From Oscillospiraceae bacterium (lineage in GTDB: Bacteria > Bacillota > Clostridia > Oscillospirales > Oscillospiraceae), in the NCBI GenBank assembly GCA_015067765.1, contig SVLV01000016.1:1-32931 (forward strand): DNA of 32,931 bases. Direction: 5' to 3'. A program made the position numbers and the translations under genes. The notes beneath the pieces were generated by a model. The model worked only from the letters and a program-made list of their open reading frames with translations. It was not told the origin of the DNA and did not search any database. This document shows, piece by piece, positions 1 through 7,228 of this stretch (the first letter of the stretch is position 1; each line of letters begins with the position of its first letter).

Positions 1-897
1 AAATCCGCCGCTTGCCCGGTTAAGGATCAGATCCACGATGGCGTCATCCAGCCGGGGGACGATGATGCTTTCGTCGGCAAACAGGCCGCCGTTGACATAG
101 GGAAACGCGGCGAGGTCGTCGTCCATGTAGGGGTCACGGTCTTCTGGCTTAGTGTCCAGCACCTTGAACAGGTCGATAAGGGCGCGTCGGGCGTCCTTGC
201 CTTGATGGTGTTCCAGATAGTTGTGGAACATGCCGTGGGAGCCGAAAATGCCTGCGTCCTCGGCGTACAGGCAGAATACCAGCCGGACGCACAGGGCATT
301 GAGGCTTTTCAGCGTTTCCGGGTCGCTGGGGTCTTTGTACTGCTTCAACAGCGCATCGTACAGCACACCTACAAGCTCGCCAGCCTTCAAAGAGACTTCC
401 ATCTCTTTCTTGATGTGGCTGTCCCCGGTGTCCACGAGGAACTGCAAGCGATAGTATTCCTTTTCAAGGTCAGCCAGCTTGATGACCTCTGCCTCGCCGG
501 TAGGACGCTCCATATCGTAGACATGGAACTCTGCAAAGTTACAGGTCACAATCCAGCGCGGGCGCTGGGAGTAGGGAAGTTCGGCGGCGTAGCGCGTGGC
601 CTGCTGGAACGGTGTCAGCAGAGAGCCGTCGGACTGCTTGATGGGCTTGTTCAAGTCCTTGCCGATGCCCTTTTGCTCAATGAGGACATGGGTGGAGGGG
701 ATGAAGCCGTCGATAAAGGAGGTGTGGTCGAGCATGATTTGGTCTTCAAAGGTGATGAATTTGTCTGGCTCGGCCACGCCATAGACCTTTTGGAGCAGAG
801 CAAGCCAAAAGGTCTGGCTGTGACCTTTTTCATAGCCTTTGCCCGCCCAGTCGGCGGCGAACTGCTTTGCGGCGGCTCTGCGTTGTGCGTCTGTCAT
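1..897 (-). CDS. MmeI-like type IIG restriction-modification enzyme, N-terminal part (cut by window edge)
   Basis: The 299 visible residues match the N-terminal region of MmeI-like single-chain restriction-modification proteins, which combine a nuclease, a helical spacer, an adenine-N6 methyltransferase and a target-recognition domain. Visible marks are the family stretch LDHTSFIDGFIPSTHVLIEQK, carrying a PD-(D/E)XK-type set (D63, E74, K76), followed by KPIKQSDGSLLTPFQQA and the RPRWIVTCNF segment. The methyltransferase motifs and recognition domain lie beyond the left edge, so activity and integrity cannot be judged. The frame is open to base 1. The start is supported by GGAGG seven bases upstream of the ATG. 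It is the only defence-type gene here and sits outside the conserved gene order, so acquisition by transfer is inferred. It could be a methyltransferase-only relative if the nuclease has decayed, but the nuclease residues are present. Confidence 0.85.
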   Translation of the reverse strand, partial: MTDAQRRAAAKQFAADWAGKGYEKGHSQTFWLALLQKVYGVAEPDKFITFEDQIMLDHTSFIDGFIPSTHVLIEQKGIGKDLNKPIKQSDGSLLTPFQQATRYAAELPYSQRPRWIVTCNFAEFHVYDMERPTGEAEVIKLADLEKEYYRLQFLVDTGDSHIKKEMEVSLKAGELVGVLYDALLKQYKDPSDPETLKSLNALCVRLVFCLYAEDAGIFGSHGMFHNYLEHHQGKDARRALIDLFKVLDTKPEDRDPYMDDDLAAFPYVNGGLFADESIIVPRLDDAIVDLILNRASGGF

Positions 898-934
898 GGC
901 GTATTCCTCCAATCGGATTTCGGGGATTTTTTAC

Positions 935-963
935 ATCATACCACAGACTTGTGAACTTTTCCA
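935..963 (-). promoter_or_regulatory. Promoter of the MmeI-like gene
   Basis: On the minus strand TGGAAA (-35, 958-963), a 17-base spacer and TATGAT (-10, 935-940). The -10 is preceded by TGG, making an extended -10. It lies about 40 bases ahead of the start codon. The -35 is weak, so the extended -10 carries most of the support. Confidence 0.5.
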
Positions 964-1056
964 GAGGCGTATTGTTTGCCCGGAGACTTTCTCTTTTGGG
1001 GCGCTATTCGTGCAATATAATTTTGACGCGATTTTTTACTACATCATACAGACATG

Positions 1057-1085
1057 TTGAGAGAATGGGTGAAGTTTGCTATGAT
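1057..1085 (+). promoter_or_regulatory. Promoter of the iron-sulfur flavoprotein gene
   Basis: TTGAGA (1057-1062), a 17-base spacer and TATGAT (1080-1085) preceded by TGC form a near-consensus extended -10 promoter. Transcription would begin around 1092, which leaves only the ATG at 1114 as a good start and rules out the in-frame upstream start at 1054. Confidence 0.75.
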
Positions 1086-1113
1086 AAAAGAAAGAGCAAA
1101 GGAGGAGACGAAG

Positions 1114-1734
1114 ATGAAAGTTTTGATGCTCAACGGAAGCTGCCATACCGAGGGCTGTACCTATACCGCTCTGCGGGAGGTGGGAGAGACGCTGCGCACG
1201 CTGGGAATTGATTATGAGATCGTCCAGCTGGGGACAGATCCCATCCGTGACTGTGTGGCCTGCGGTGGCTGCAATGAACAGGGGTGCGTATTTGCCGATG
1301 ACGGGGTCAACGCCTTTATTGAAAAGGCCCGCACAGCGGACGGCTTTGTGTTCGGTACGCCGGTCTACTATGCCCATCCCAGCGGACGGGTTCAGTCCTT
1401 CCTGGACCGGGTCTTCTACAGCAGCGGCCATGTGTTTGCCCATAAGCCGGCAGCCGCCATTGCCTCAGCCCGGCGGGCCGGCACGACGGCCAGTCTGGAT
1501 GCCCTGAGCAAATATTTCGGCATCTCCCGGATGCTGACGGTGGGCTCCACCTACTGGACCATGGTCCATGGCTCAAAACCCGATGATGTGCTGCAGGATG
1601 AAGAAGGTCTGCAGTCCATGCGGAATCTGGCCCGGGAAATGGCCTGGGTGATGCAGTGTATCCAGGCCGGAGAGCAGGCGGGGATCCCGCTGCCTGCCAC
1701 GGAGACGGGTGCGCGCACCAACTTCATCCGATAA
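1114..1734 (+). CDS. Iron-sulfur flavoprotein / NADPH-dependent FMN reductase family protein
   Basis: A 206-residue flavodoxin-fold protein. The N-terminus (MKVLMLNGSCHTEGCTY) is the FMN phosphate-binding loop of the NADPH-dependent FMN reductase family. A compact cysteine motif C47-x2-C50-x2-C53-x4-C58 matches the [4Fe-4S] ligand pattern of archaeal/clostridial Isf proteins, and FGTPVYYAHPSG (about 89-100) is the flavin-contacting segment. It probably passes electrons from ferredoxin or NADPH to small acceptors such as oxygen, peroxide or quinones in the cytosol; the substrate is unknown. The start follows GGAGGAG seven bases upstream and its own strong promoter. It is monocistronic and ends in a terminator shared with the convergent MATE gene. 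Confidence 0.8.
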   Translation: MKVLMLNGSCHTEGCTYTALREVGETLRTLGIDYEIVQLGTDPIRDCVACGGCNEQGCVFADDGVNAFIEKARTADGFVFGTPVYYAHPSGRVQSFLDRVFYSSGHVFAHKPAAAIASARRAGTTASLDALSKYFGISRMLTVGSTYWTMVHGSKPDDVLQDEEGLQSMRNLAREMAWVMQCIQAGEQAGIPLPATETGARTNFIR

Positions 1735-1738
1735 AAAA

Positions 1739-1770
1739 GAAGCCGGCAAGCCGCCGGCTTCTTTCGTTTT
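1739..1770. terminator. Bidirectional intrinsic terminator
   Basis: Nine-base perfect stem GAAGCCGGC / GCCGGCTTC (1739-1747 and 1753-1761) with T-rich tracts on both strands (TTTCGTTTT on plus, TTTTTT on minus). It separates the convergent flavoprotein and MATE genes and can serve both. Confidence 0.85.
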
Positions 1771-1771
1771 A

Positions 1772-3148
1772 TTATTGCTGCGAGGGCTCCAACGGAATGG
1801 GAGCGATCAGCTTGCGGTACATTCGGCGGAAGAAGAACATGGTGACGAACATGGATGCGATCTCTGCCAGAGGATAGGACCACCACACCAGATGATCGTT
1901 GCCCACGACCTGACCGTAGCGGGCCAGCAGATAGGCCAGGGGGACCAGGAAGATCAGCTGGCGAACGAGGGAGACGATCATGGAGTAGGTAGCCTTGCCC
2001 AGCGCCTGGAAGCTGCTGCCCAGGGCAATGCAGGCGCCGGCCATGCTGAAGCTGATGGAGATGATTCGCAGCGCGGGGGCACCTACTGCCAGCATGGTAT
2101 CGGTGGCATCGAAGATCTTCAGCAGCAGTTCGGGGATGGTCAAAAACAGGATCATACCCAAAATCATGATGATGGAGGCGTAGATAGTGCTGAGCTTGAT
2201 GGCTTCCGTCATGCGGCGGCGCTTCTGTGCGCCGTAGTTGTAGGCCACAATGGGAACCACGCCGTTGTTGAGGCCGAAGATCGGCATAAAGATGAAGCTG
2301 TTGAGCTTAAAGTAGATGCCGAAGGCGGTGGCAGCGGTCTCCTTTGCGCTGTGATAAGTAATGAGGATCTTGTTCATGCAGAAGGTCATCACTGAGCCGA
2401 TGGCCACCATCAGCACAGAGGGCAGGGCAATAGAGTAAATCTGGCCAATCATGCGCCAGTTGGGACGGAAGCCCCGCAGCTGCAGGTCGATGTCGGTGTT
2501 TTTCTTTCGATTCATCCACAGCCCCACGCAGGCGGCGACGATCTGACCGATGATGGTGGCTGCGGCGGCGCCGGAAACCCCCATATTCAAGGTGAAGATG
2601 CAGATCGGATCCAGCGCGATGTTGATGATGGCGCCGATACCTTGTGTGTACATGGACAGAACCGAACGGCCGGTTCCCTGCAGCAGACGCTCAAACATCA
2701 CCTGACAGAACAGGCCCACAGAACCCACACAGCAGATCAGCAGATACTGCGTTCCGTTTTCGATGATATATTCAATGGTGGTTTGGCTGGCGAAGAATAC
2801 ACGGGCAAACAGAAGAGCCAACACAGCAGAGAAGAGAAAACCGAAGAGAGCCAGCAGGATGCCGTGGATGGCCACCTGATTGGCACGGTCCCGGTTGCCG
2901 GCGCCCAGGGAGCGGCCCATCAGGGCGTTGACGCCTACGGCCGTGCCGGTGGCCAGTCCGATCATCAGGTTTTGGGCGGGGAAGGCCAGGGAGACGGCGG
3001 TCAGCGCCTGCTCACTGAGCTGGGCCACAAAGAAACTGTCCACCACGTTGTAGAGAGCCTGTACCAGCATGCTGATGATGATAGGCAGGGACATATTCCA
3101 AATCAGTTTGGAAATGGGCATGACGCCCAGCTTATTTTCGTTTTGCAT
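1772..3148 (-). CDS. MATE family multidrug/Na+ antiporter
   Basis: A 458-residue, very hydrophobic protein with about twelve predicted membrane segments and the inverted two-bundle pattern of the MATE (MepA/NorM-like) family. Signature pieces include PIIISMLVQALYNVVDSFFV in the first helix and the equivalent PSVLMVAIGSVMTFCMNKIL in the second bundle. Members export cationic drugs or metabolites using the sodium or proton gradient; the substrate cannot be read from sequence. The chosen ATG follows AAAGGAG by seven bases, while the longer frame starting ten codons upstream has no ribosome site. It has its own extended -10 promoter and no operon partner. Confidence 0.9.
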   Translation of the reverse strand: MQNENKLGVMPISKLIWNMSLPIIISMLVQALYNVVDSFFVAQLSEQALTAVSLAFPAQNLMIGLATGTAVGVNALMGRSLGAGNRDRANQVAIHGILLALFGFLFSAVLALLFARVFFASQTTIEYIIENGTQYLLICCVGSVGLFCQVMFERLLQGTGRSVLSMYTQGIGAIINIALDPICIFTLNMGVSGAAAATIIGQIVAACVGLWMNRKKNTDIDLQLRGFRPNWRMIGQIYSIALPSVLMVAIGSVMTFCMNKILITYHSAKETAATAFGIYFKLNSFIFMPIFGLNNGVVPIVAYNYGAQKRRRMTEAIKLSTIYASIIMILGMILFLTIPELLLKIFDATDTMLAVGAPALRIISISFSMAGACIALGSSFQALGKATYSMIVSLVRQLIFLVPLAYLLARYGQVVGNDHLVWWSYPLAEIASMFVTMFFFRRMYRKLIAPIPLEPSQQ

Positions 3149-3187
3149 GGAGAAACTCCTTTCGCAGAGGGATGACACAACTGGCCC

Positions 3188-3216
3188 AGTATAGCACAGA
3201 TAAAAAATAAAGAAAA
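3188..3216 (-). promoter_or_regulatory. Extended -10 promoter of the MATE gene
   Basis: The minus strand reads CTGTGCTATACT: an extended -10 TGC + TATACT (3188-3193). The region 17 bases upstream is only TTTTCT, so this is an extended -10-dependent promoter. It overlaps the terminator of the preceding unit. The same 12-mer recurs ahead of parA and, with one change, mnmE. Confidence 0.6.
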
Positions 3217-3236
3217 CCCCCGAATGGGGGTTTTCT
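3201..3236 (-). terminator. Intrinsic terminator of the small Cys-rich protein unit
   Basis: Perfect 11-base stem AGAAAACCCCC / GGGGGTTTTCT with a four-base loop, followed on the minus strand by TTATTTTTTA. It lies about 20 bases past the stop of the 46-residue gene and insulates the MATE promoter. Confidence 0.85.
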
Positions 3237-3256
3237 TTGCTTTTTTGAGGGAGAGG

Positions 3257-3397
3257 TTATCTCTCGCGATAATGCTTGCATTCGCGGACCACATCGGGGT
3301 CCTCATAAGTGCGATAATATTCGCAGTACCATTTTTGGCCACTGCGCTCGGTGGGATCGATCTCCTCACAGTTCTTGCACTTGCAGTAATAGTCCAT
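3257..3397 (-). CDS. Small Cys-rich protein, 46 residues, function unknown
   Basis: An open frame beginning ATG after a strong ribosome site (AAGGAGGCAGC) and ending in TAA just before an intrinsic terminator. The protein starts MDYYCKCKNCEEID and has cysteines at 5, 7, 10, 25 and 40 plus H42, a spacing that could make a small metal-binding knuckle. Tyr is frequent, and there is no signal peptide or membrane segment. It lies 20 bases after the membrane protein gene, sharing its promoter. I do not recognise the family. A ribosome site, terminator and matched composition argue that it is real. Its role could be metal or redox sensing, but that is a guess. Confidence 0.65.
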   Translation of the reverse strand: MDYYCKCKNCEEIDPTERSGQKWYCEYYRTYEDPDVVRECKHYRER

Positions 3398-3417
3398 GAT
3401 GCTGCCTCCTTATAACT

Positions 3418-3963
3418 TTAATAAGAGTGATAACTTTGTCTGCGTTTGCGTTCTTCCTCGCGCTCGGCGCCCCTTTTCCGGATCTCCTCCTGCAGGACCT
3501 CTGCCAGCTCGATACCGGGCACATATTCGTATTTGGCATTGCGCCATCTGTAAACGGGCCAGGTGCGCGCGTAAACGGCTTGGCGGTAGGGTTTTACGAG
3601 GTTCTCATAGAGAGGAGAGAAGGAGTATTCGGCGCAGAAATAGACCAGGGTGTCACAGGCATCGGCATAGCGCTTAAAGGTTTCCTGCGTTGTGCCGCAG
3701 CCAAGATTCATGGTAGCCAAAGCCCCTTTCAGGCTTCGCTCAATATTGGCAGAGCGGGACTGTTGGTCAGCCTTTACGGTGCGGCGATTGGCACGCTCTT
3801 TGCGGCCGTTAATGACGCCAATGATAGGGCAGGCGATCAGGCAGAGGCCGCCCAGGGTAGTGAAAAGATTGGTGATGTCGCTGGCCAAAGTAAATGAGGC
3901 CAGCAGGCCAAACAGAATCAAAAGACCAAAGCCGACCACCAGGCCGCTGAAAAAACTTTTCAT
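3418..3963 (-). CDS. Two-helix membrane protein of unknown function
   Basis: 181 residues. Two adjoining hydrophobic segments (about 5-27 and 33-52) form a hairpin anchor, followed by a strongly basic stretch (GRKERANRR) and a roughly 125-residue soluble domain predicted to lie in the cytosol by the positive-inside rule. The tail ends in a charged helix rich in Arg and Glu. The start has AAAAGGAGC nine bases upstream. It is the first gene of a two-gene unit with the small Cys-rich protein, driven by a near-consensus promoter. No known domain is recognised. Confidence 0.7.
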   Translation of the reverse strand: MKSFFSGLVVGFGLLILFGLLASFTLASDITNLFTTLGGLCLIACPIIGVINGRKERANRRTVKADQQSRSANIERSLKGALATMNLGCGTTQETFKRYADACDTLVYFCAEYSFSPLYENLVKPYRQAVYARTWPVYRWRNAKYEYVPGIELAEVLQEEIRKRGAEREEERKRRQSYHSY

Positions 3964-4024
3964 AGATCCGCTCCTTTTGCCGCTTCCCGCTGCGGGAATC
4001 GCTGCAACCTCTTTGATAGATTAA

Positions 4025-4053
4025 ATTATATCTATGCATGAACCGTTTTGCAA
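4025..4053 (-). promoter_or_regulatory. Promoter of the membrane protein / Cys-rich protein unit
   Basis: TTGCAA (4048-4053), exactly 17 bases, then TATAAT (4025-4030) on the minus strand, about 60 bases ahead of the start codon. This is one of the best sigma-A-type promoters in the window. The rest of the 198-base gap up to the alaX stop shows no gene. Confidence 0.75.
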
Positions 4054-4161
4054 CCGGAAGTTGCATAGGTGCGAGAACGCGAAAGCGGCCGCTTGCTTGT
4101 CTCGGTTCTGTTGAAATGTGCAGGAAATTGCGGTTACGGATTCCCCGTGATGAGTTTCATT

Positions 4162-5322
4162 TTAGATATGTTCAAAGAATGCGCGGATTTCTTCTTCTGT
4201 GGTTTGAATGCTGCCCTGGGCAAATCCGTCCCGTCCGCCGCCCCGACCTTGCAGGGTGGTGTTCAGCTCTTTTACCAGTTCCCGAATGTCATGGCTGGGG
4301 TGGATGATGGCGTACTTGTAGCGGCCATTCTCTCCGGAGAAAGCGGCGCAGCGGCCGCCACAGGTCTGGGCAACGGCATCGCACAGGCGGCGCAGGGAGT
4401 CGGAGCTCATCTCCGGCTGGATCAGCAGCACATCGCCGGCATCCTGATGCTGTTGGGCGATGACCTGGAACCAGGATTCCTCCAATTGAGCCACCCGCAG
4501 CTTGGTGTTCTGCAGTTCCTGATGGAGGCGGCAAACGGCTTCGTAGGTGTTGTGGTGCTGCACGGAGAGCAGCTGCCCCACCTGACGGTTCTGCTCCCAG
4601 CTCTGACTCAGATACCGATGGGCACGGCCGCCGCACAGCAGCTCCAGCCGGACACCCTCCCGGAATTTCTGGCAGGAGAGGAACTTCACCAATCCCACCT
4701 GGCCGCTGTGGGCCACATGGGTGCCGCAGCAGGCGCACATATCTGCGCCGGGGAAATGGGTGATGCGGACCTGTCCCTCCAGTTCCTTCTTGCTGCGATA
4801 AGGCAGCTGAGCCAGCTGAGCAGCATCGGGATAGAGGACCTCCAGAGTGTGATCCTCCCACACATACCGATTGGCGGCGGCTTCGATCTGCAAGACCTGT
4901 TCCCAGGTGAGCTCGGTGTTAAAGTCGATGATGACGGAATCGGCACCCAGGTGGAAACCCACATTGTCACAGTGGTAAGTGCCGCAGATCAGACCGCTGA
5001 CGATATGTTCACCGGAGTGCTGCTGCATATGGTCGAACCGGCGGGCCCAGTCCACCTGACCGGTGACAGTCTGGCCGACAGGCAGCGGACCATCACAGAG
5101 ATGATGGATCTCTGCGCCACGCTCATGTACGTCCAGTACGCGGACGGTGGTATTTGCCCCGGTTATTGCGCCCTGGTCGGCAGGCTGACCGCCGCCCTCC
5201 GGATAGAAGGCGGTCTGATCCAGCACGATCTGCCAGTTCTTTCCCTGCGCCTCGCAGCGCAGAACCTGAGCGGAGAAGGTCTGCAGGAAGGCATCCTGCT
5301 GATAGAGTTTGACGGTTTCCAT
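4162..5322 (-). CDS. alaX: Alanyl-tRNA editing protein AlaX, long form with DHHA1 domain
   Basis: 386 residues homologous to the editing and C-terminal parts of alanyl-tRNA synthetase but lacking the catalytic aminoacylation core. The metal-binding editing site is complete: H102-x3-H106 (QHSGEH) and C198-x3-H202 (CCGTH). A middle helical region leads to a DHHA1 domain ending in a glycine-rich stretch (GRGGGRDGFAQGS). AlaX proteins act in trans and hydrolyse Ser-tRNA-Ala, and often Gly-tRNA-Ala, in the cytosol. The start has AGGAG seven bases upstream. It follows aspS by 65 bases with a strong hairpin in the gap, so it is probably the last gene of the hisS-aspS transcript. Confidence 0.88.
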   Translation of the reverse strand: METVKLYQQDAFLQTFSAQVLRCEAQGKNWQIVLDQTAFYPEGGGQPADQGAITGANTTVRVLDVHERGAEIHHLCDGPLPVGQTVTGQVDWARRFDHMQQHSGEHIVSGLICGTYHCDNVGFHLGADSVIIDFNTELTWEQVLQIEAAANRYVWEDHTLEVLYPDAAQLAQLPYRSKKELEGQVRITHFPGADMCACCGTHVAHSGQVGLVKFLSCQKFREGVRLELLCGGRAHRYLSQSWEQNRQVGQLLSVQHHNTYEAVCRLHQELQNTKLRVAQLEESWFQVIAQQHQDAGDVLLIQPEMSSDSLRRLCDAVAQTCGGRCAAFSGENGRYKYAIIHPSHDIRELVKELNTTLQGRGGGRDGFAQGSIQTTEEEIRAFFEHI

Positions 5323-5343
5323 AGATAACTCCTCGCTATGCGT

Positions 5344-5376
5344 AACAGGGAGAACAGCGAGGCCGTTCTCCCTGTT
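5344..5376 (-). other. Strong intercistronic hairpin between aspS and alaX
   Basis: A perfect 12-base inverted repeat AACAGGGAGAAC / GTTCTCCCTGTT with a nine-base loop. Neither strand has a clear T tract after it, so it is not a standard intrinsic terminator. It may be a partial terminator, an RNA-processing site or a stabiliser of the 3' end of the hisS-aspS message. Confidence 0.6.
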
Positions 5377-5387
5377 GTTGGGAATGT

Positions 5388-7166
5388 TTATTCTTCTTCG
5401 GCCACGGCGGTGACGGCAATGTGCAGCTCATCCAGCTGCTTCTGCTCTACCGTGGAGGGGGCGCCCATCATGATGTCCTGGGCATTCTTGTTCATGGGGA
5501 AGGGGATGATCTCGCGGATGGAGTTCTCAGCGGCCAGCAGCATCACCATGCGGTCCACACCGGGAGCAATGCCGGCATGGGGAGGTGCGCCATAGCAGAA
5601 AGCGTTGTACATGGCGGGGAACTTCTTCTTCACATCCTCCTCGCCCAGGCGGACCAGCTCAAAGGCGCGGATCATGATCTCGGGATCATGGTTACGGACG
5701 GCGCCGGAGGACAGCTCCACGCCGTTGCAGACCAGATCGTACTGGTAGGCGGAGATGGTCAGCGGATCCACCTCGCCGCGGTGGGCCTTCTCCAGAATCT
5801 CCTTGCCGCCGTTGGGCATGGAGAAGGGGTTGTGGCAGAACTCCAGCTGGCCGGACTCCTCACCGATCTCATACATGGGGAAGTCCACGATCCAGCAGAA
5901 CTCATAGCGTTCACGGTCCATGTGACCCTCGCAGGCATTGCCCAGCTTGTTGCGCAGGACGCCGGCGGTCTTGATGGCGGCGCCGCGCTCACCGGCGGCA
6001 ATACCCACCAGAGTGTTGGGAGCCAGACCCAGCTGTTGGGTAAGAGCTTCCTGACGGTCCACCATGAACTTGGCGATGCCGCCGGCCAGCTGGCCGTTTT
6101 CGTCCACGCGGAACCAGTAGGGCTTGTTGCCGGACTGGACCTCCACCTCGGTGCACAGCTGGTCGATGGCCTTGCGGGTCAGCTTGCAGTCGCTGACGGC
6201 GATGGCCTTGACCACCTTGCCGTCGATGGGCTCGAAGCCGCAGCCGCGGACCAGCTCGGACACATCCTGCAGCACCAGATCGATACGCAGATCGGGCTTA
6301 TCGGAGCCGTAGGTCTCCATGGCCTCCTGGAAGGGGATGCGGCGGAAGGGGGCGGAGGAGGCAATGTTGTAGGTGCCGTACTTGGCAAAGATGGGGGGCA
6401 GCACATCCTCCAGCACGGCGAACACATCCTCCTGGCTGGCGAAAGCCATCTCCATATCCAGCTGATAGAATTCGCCGGGAGAGCGGTCGCCGCGGGCGTC
6501 TTCATCGCGGAAGCAGGGGGCGATCTGGAAATAGCGGTCGAAACCGGAAGTCATCAGCAGCTGCTTGAACTGCTGAGGAGCCTGAGGCAGCGCATAGAAC
6601 TTACCGGGGTGCTTGCGGGCAGGGACCAGATAGTCACGGGCACCCTCGGGGGAGGAGGCGGTCAGGATGGGGGTGGTGATCTCCAGGAAGCCGTGTTCAG
6701 CCATAGCGGCACGCAGGGCGGACACCACCTGGCAGCGCAGGATGATGTTGTTTTTCACAGCGGGATTGCGCAGGTCCAGATAGCGATACTTCAGACGCTG
6801 AGTCTCGTCGGCCTCACGGCTGCGGTTGATCTCGAAGGGCAGGCTGTTGTAACGGCAGCGGCCCAGTACCTCGATCTTGCTGGGGACCACCTCAATGTCA
6901 CCGGTGTCCTGCTTGGGATTCTTGCTGGCGCGCTCCCGCACCACACCTTCCACGCGAATGGTGGACTCCTTGTTCAGGTCGCGGATGACGGACATCATCT
7001 CCTCGCTCTCCACCACCACCTGCGTGGTGCCGTAGAAATCGCGGAGGACGACAAAGGCAAAGTTCTGGCCCACCTCACGGACGTTCTCCATCCAACCGGC
7101 GATGGCCACCTGCTGACCAACGTGCTCCAGACGCAGCTCGTTGCAGTTATGGGTACGCATAGACAT
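5388..7166 (-). CDS. aspS: Aspartyl-tRNA synthetase
   Basis: 592 residues, the usual size of bacterial AspRS. Order: N-terminal OB-fold anticodon domain (about 1-105), class II catalytic core with motif 2 containing FRDEDARGDRSPGEFYQLD, a GAD insertion domain in the middle, and motif 3 GIAPGVDRMVML near the end. It charges tRNA-Asp in the cytosol. Whether it also charges tRNA-Asn cannot be decided from this window. The start ATG follows AGGAGG by seven bases; a second in-frame ATG two codons later is less well placed. It is 62 bases downstream of hisS with no terminator between, so it should fall under the T-box leader of that gene. Confidence 0.97.
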   Translation of the reverse strand: MSMRTHNCNELRLEHVGQQVAIAGWMENVREVGQNFAFVVLRDFYGTTQVVVESEEMMSVIRDLNKESTIRVEGVVRERASKNPKQDTGDIEVVPSKIEVLGRCRYNSLPFEINRSREADETQRLKYRYLDLRNPAVKNNIILRCQVVSALRAAMAEHGFLEITTPILTASSPEGARDYLVPARKHPGKFYALPQAPQQFKQLLMTSGFDRYFQIAPCFRDEDARGDRSPGEFYQLDMEMAFASQEDVFAVLEDVLPPIFAKYGTYNIASSAPFRRIPFQEAMETYGSDKPDLRIDLVLQDVSELVRGCGFEPIDGKVVKAIAVSDCKLTRKAIDQLCTEVEVQSGNKPYWFRVDENGQLAGGIAKFMVDRQEALTQQLGLAPNTLVGIAAGERGAAIKTAGVLRNKLGNACEGHMDRERYEFCWIVDFPMYEIGEESGQLEFCHNPFSMPNGGKEILEKAHRGEVDPLTISAYQYDLVCNGVELSSGAVRNHDPEIMIRAFELVRLGEEDVKKKFPAMYNAFCYGAPPHAGIAPGVDRMVMLLAAENSIREIIPFPMNKNAQDIMMGAPSTVEQKQLDELHIAVTAVAEEE

Positions 7167-7228
7167 AGGGATTCCTCCTATATATGATAGTTAATTGTAT
7201 TATTTTGAGGAAATATTACTATTCGTAA

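Noticed and set aside
1631-1640. CCCGGGAAAT inside the flavoprotein gene as a Noc-binding site
   Set aside because: Only one arm matches the ATTTCCCGGGAAAT palindrome; the other arm reads CTGG. A chance match in coding sequence is more likely.
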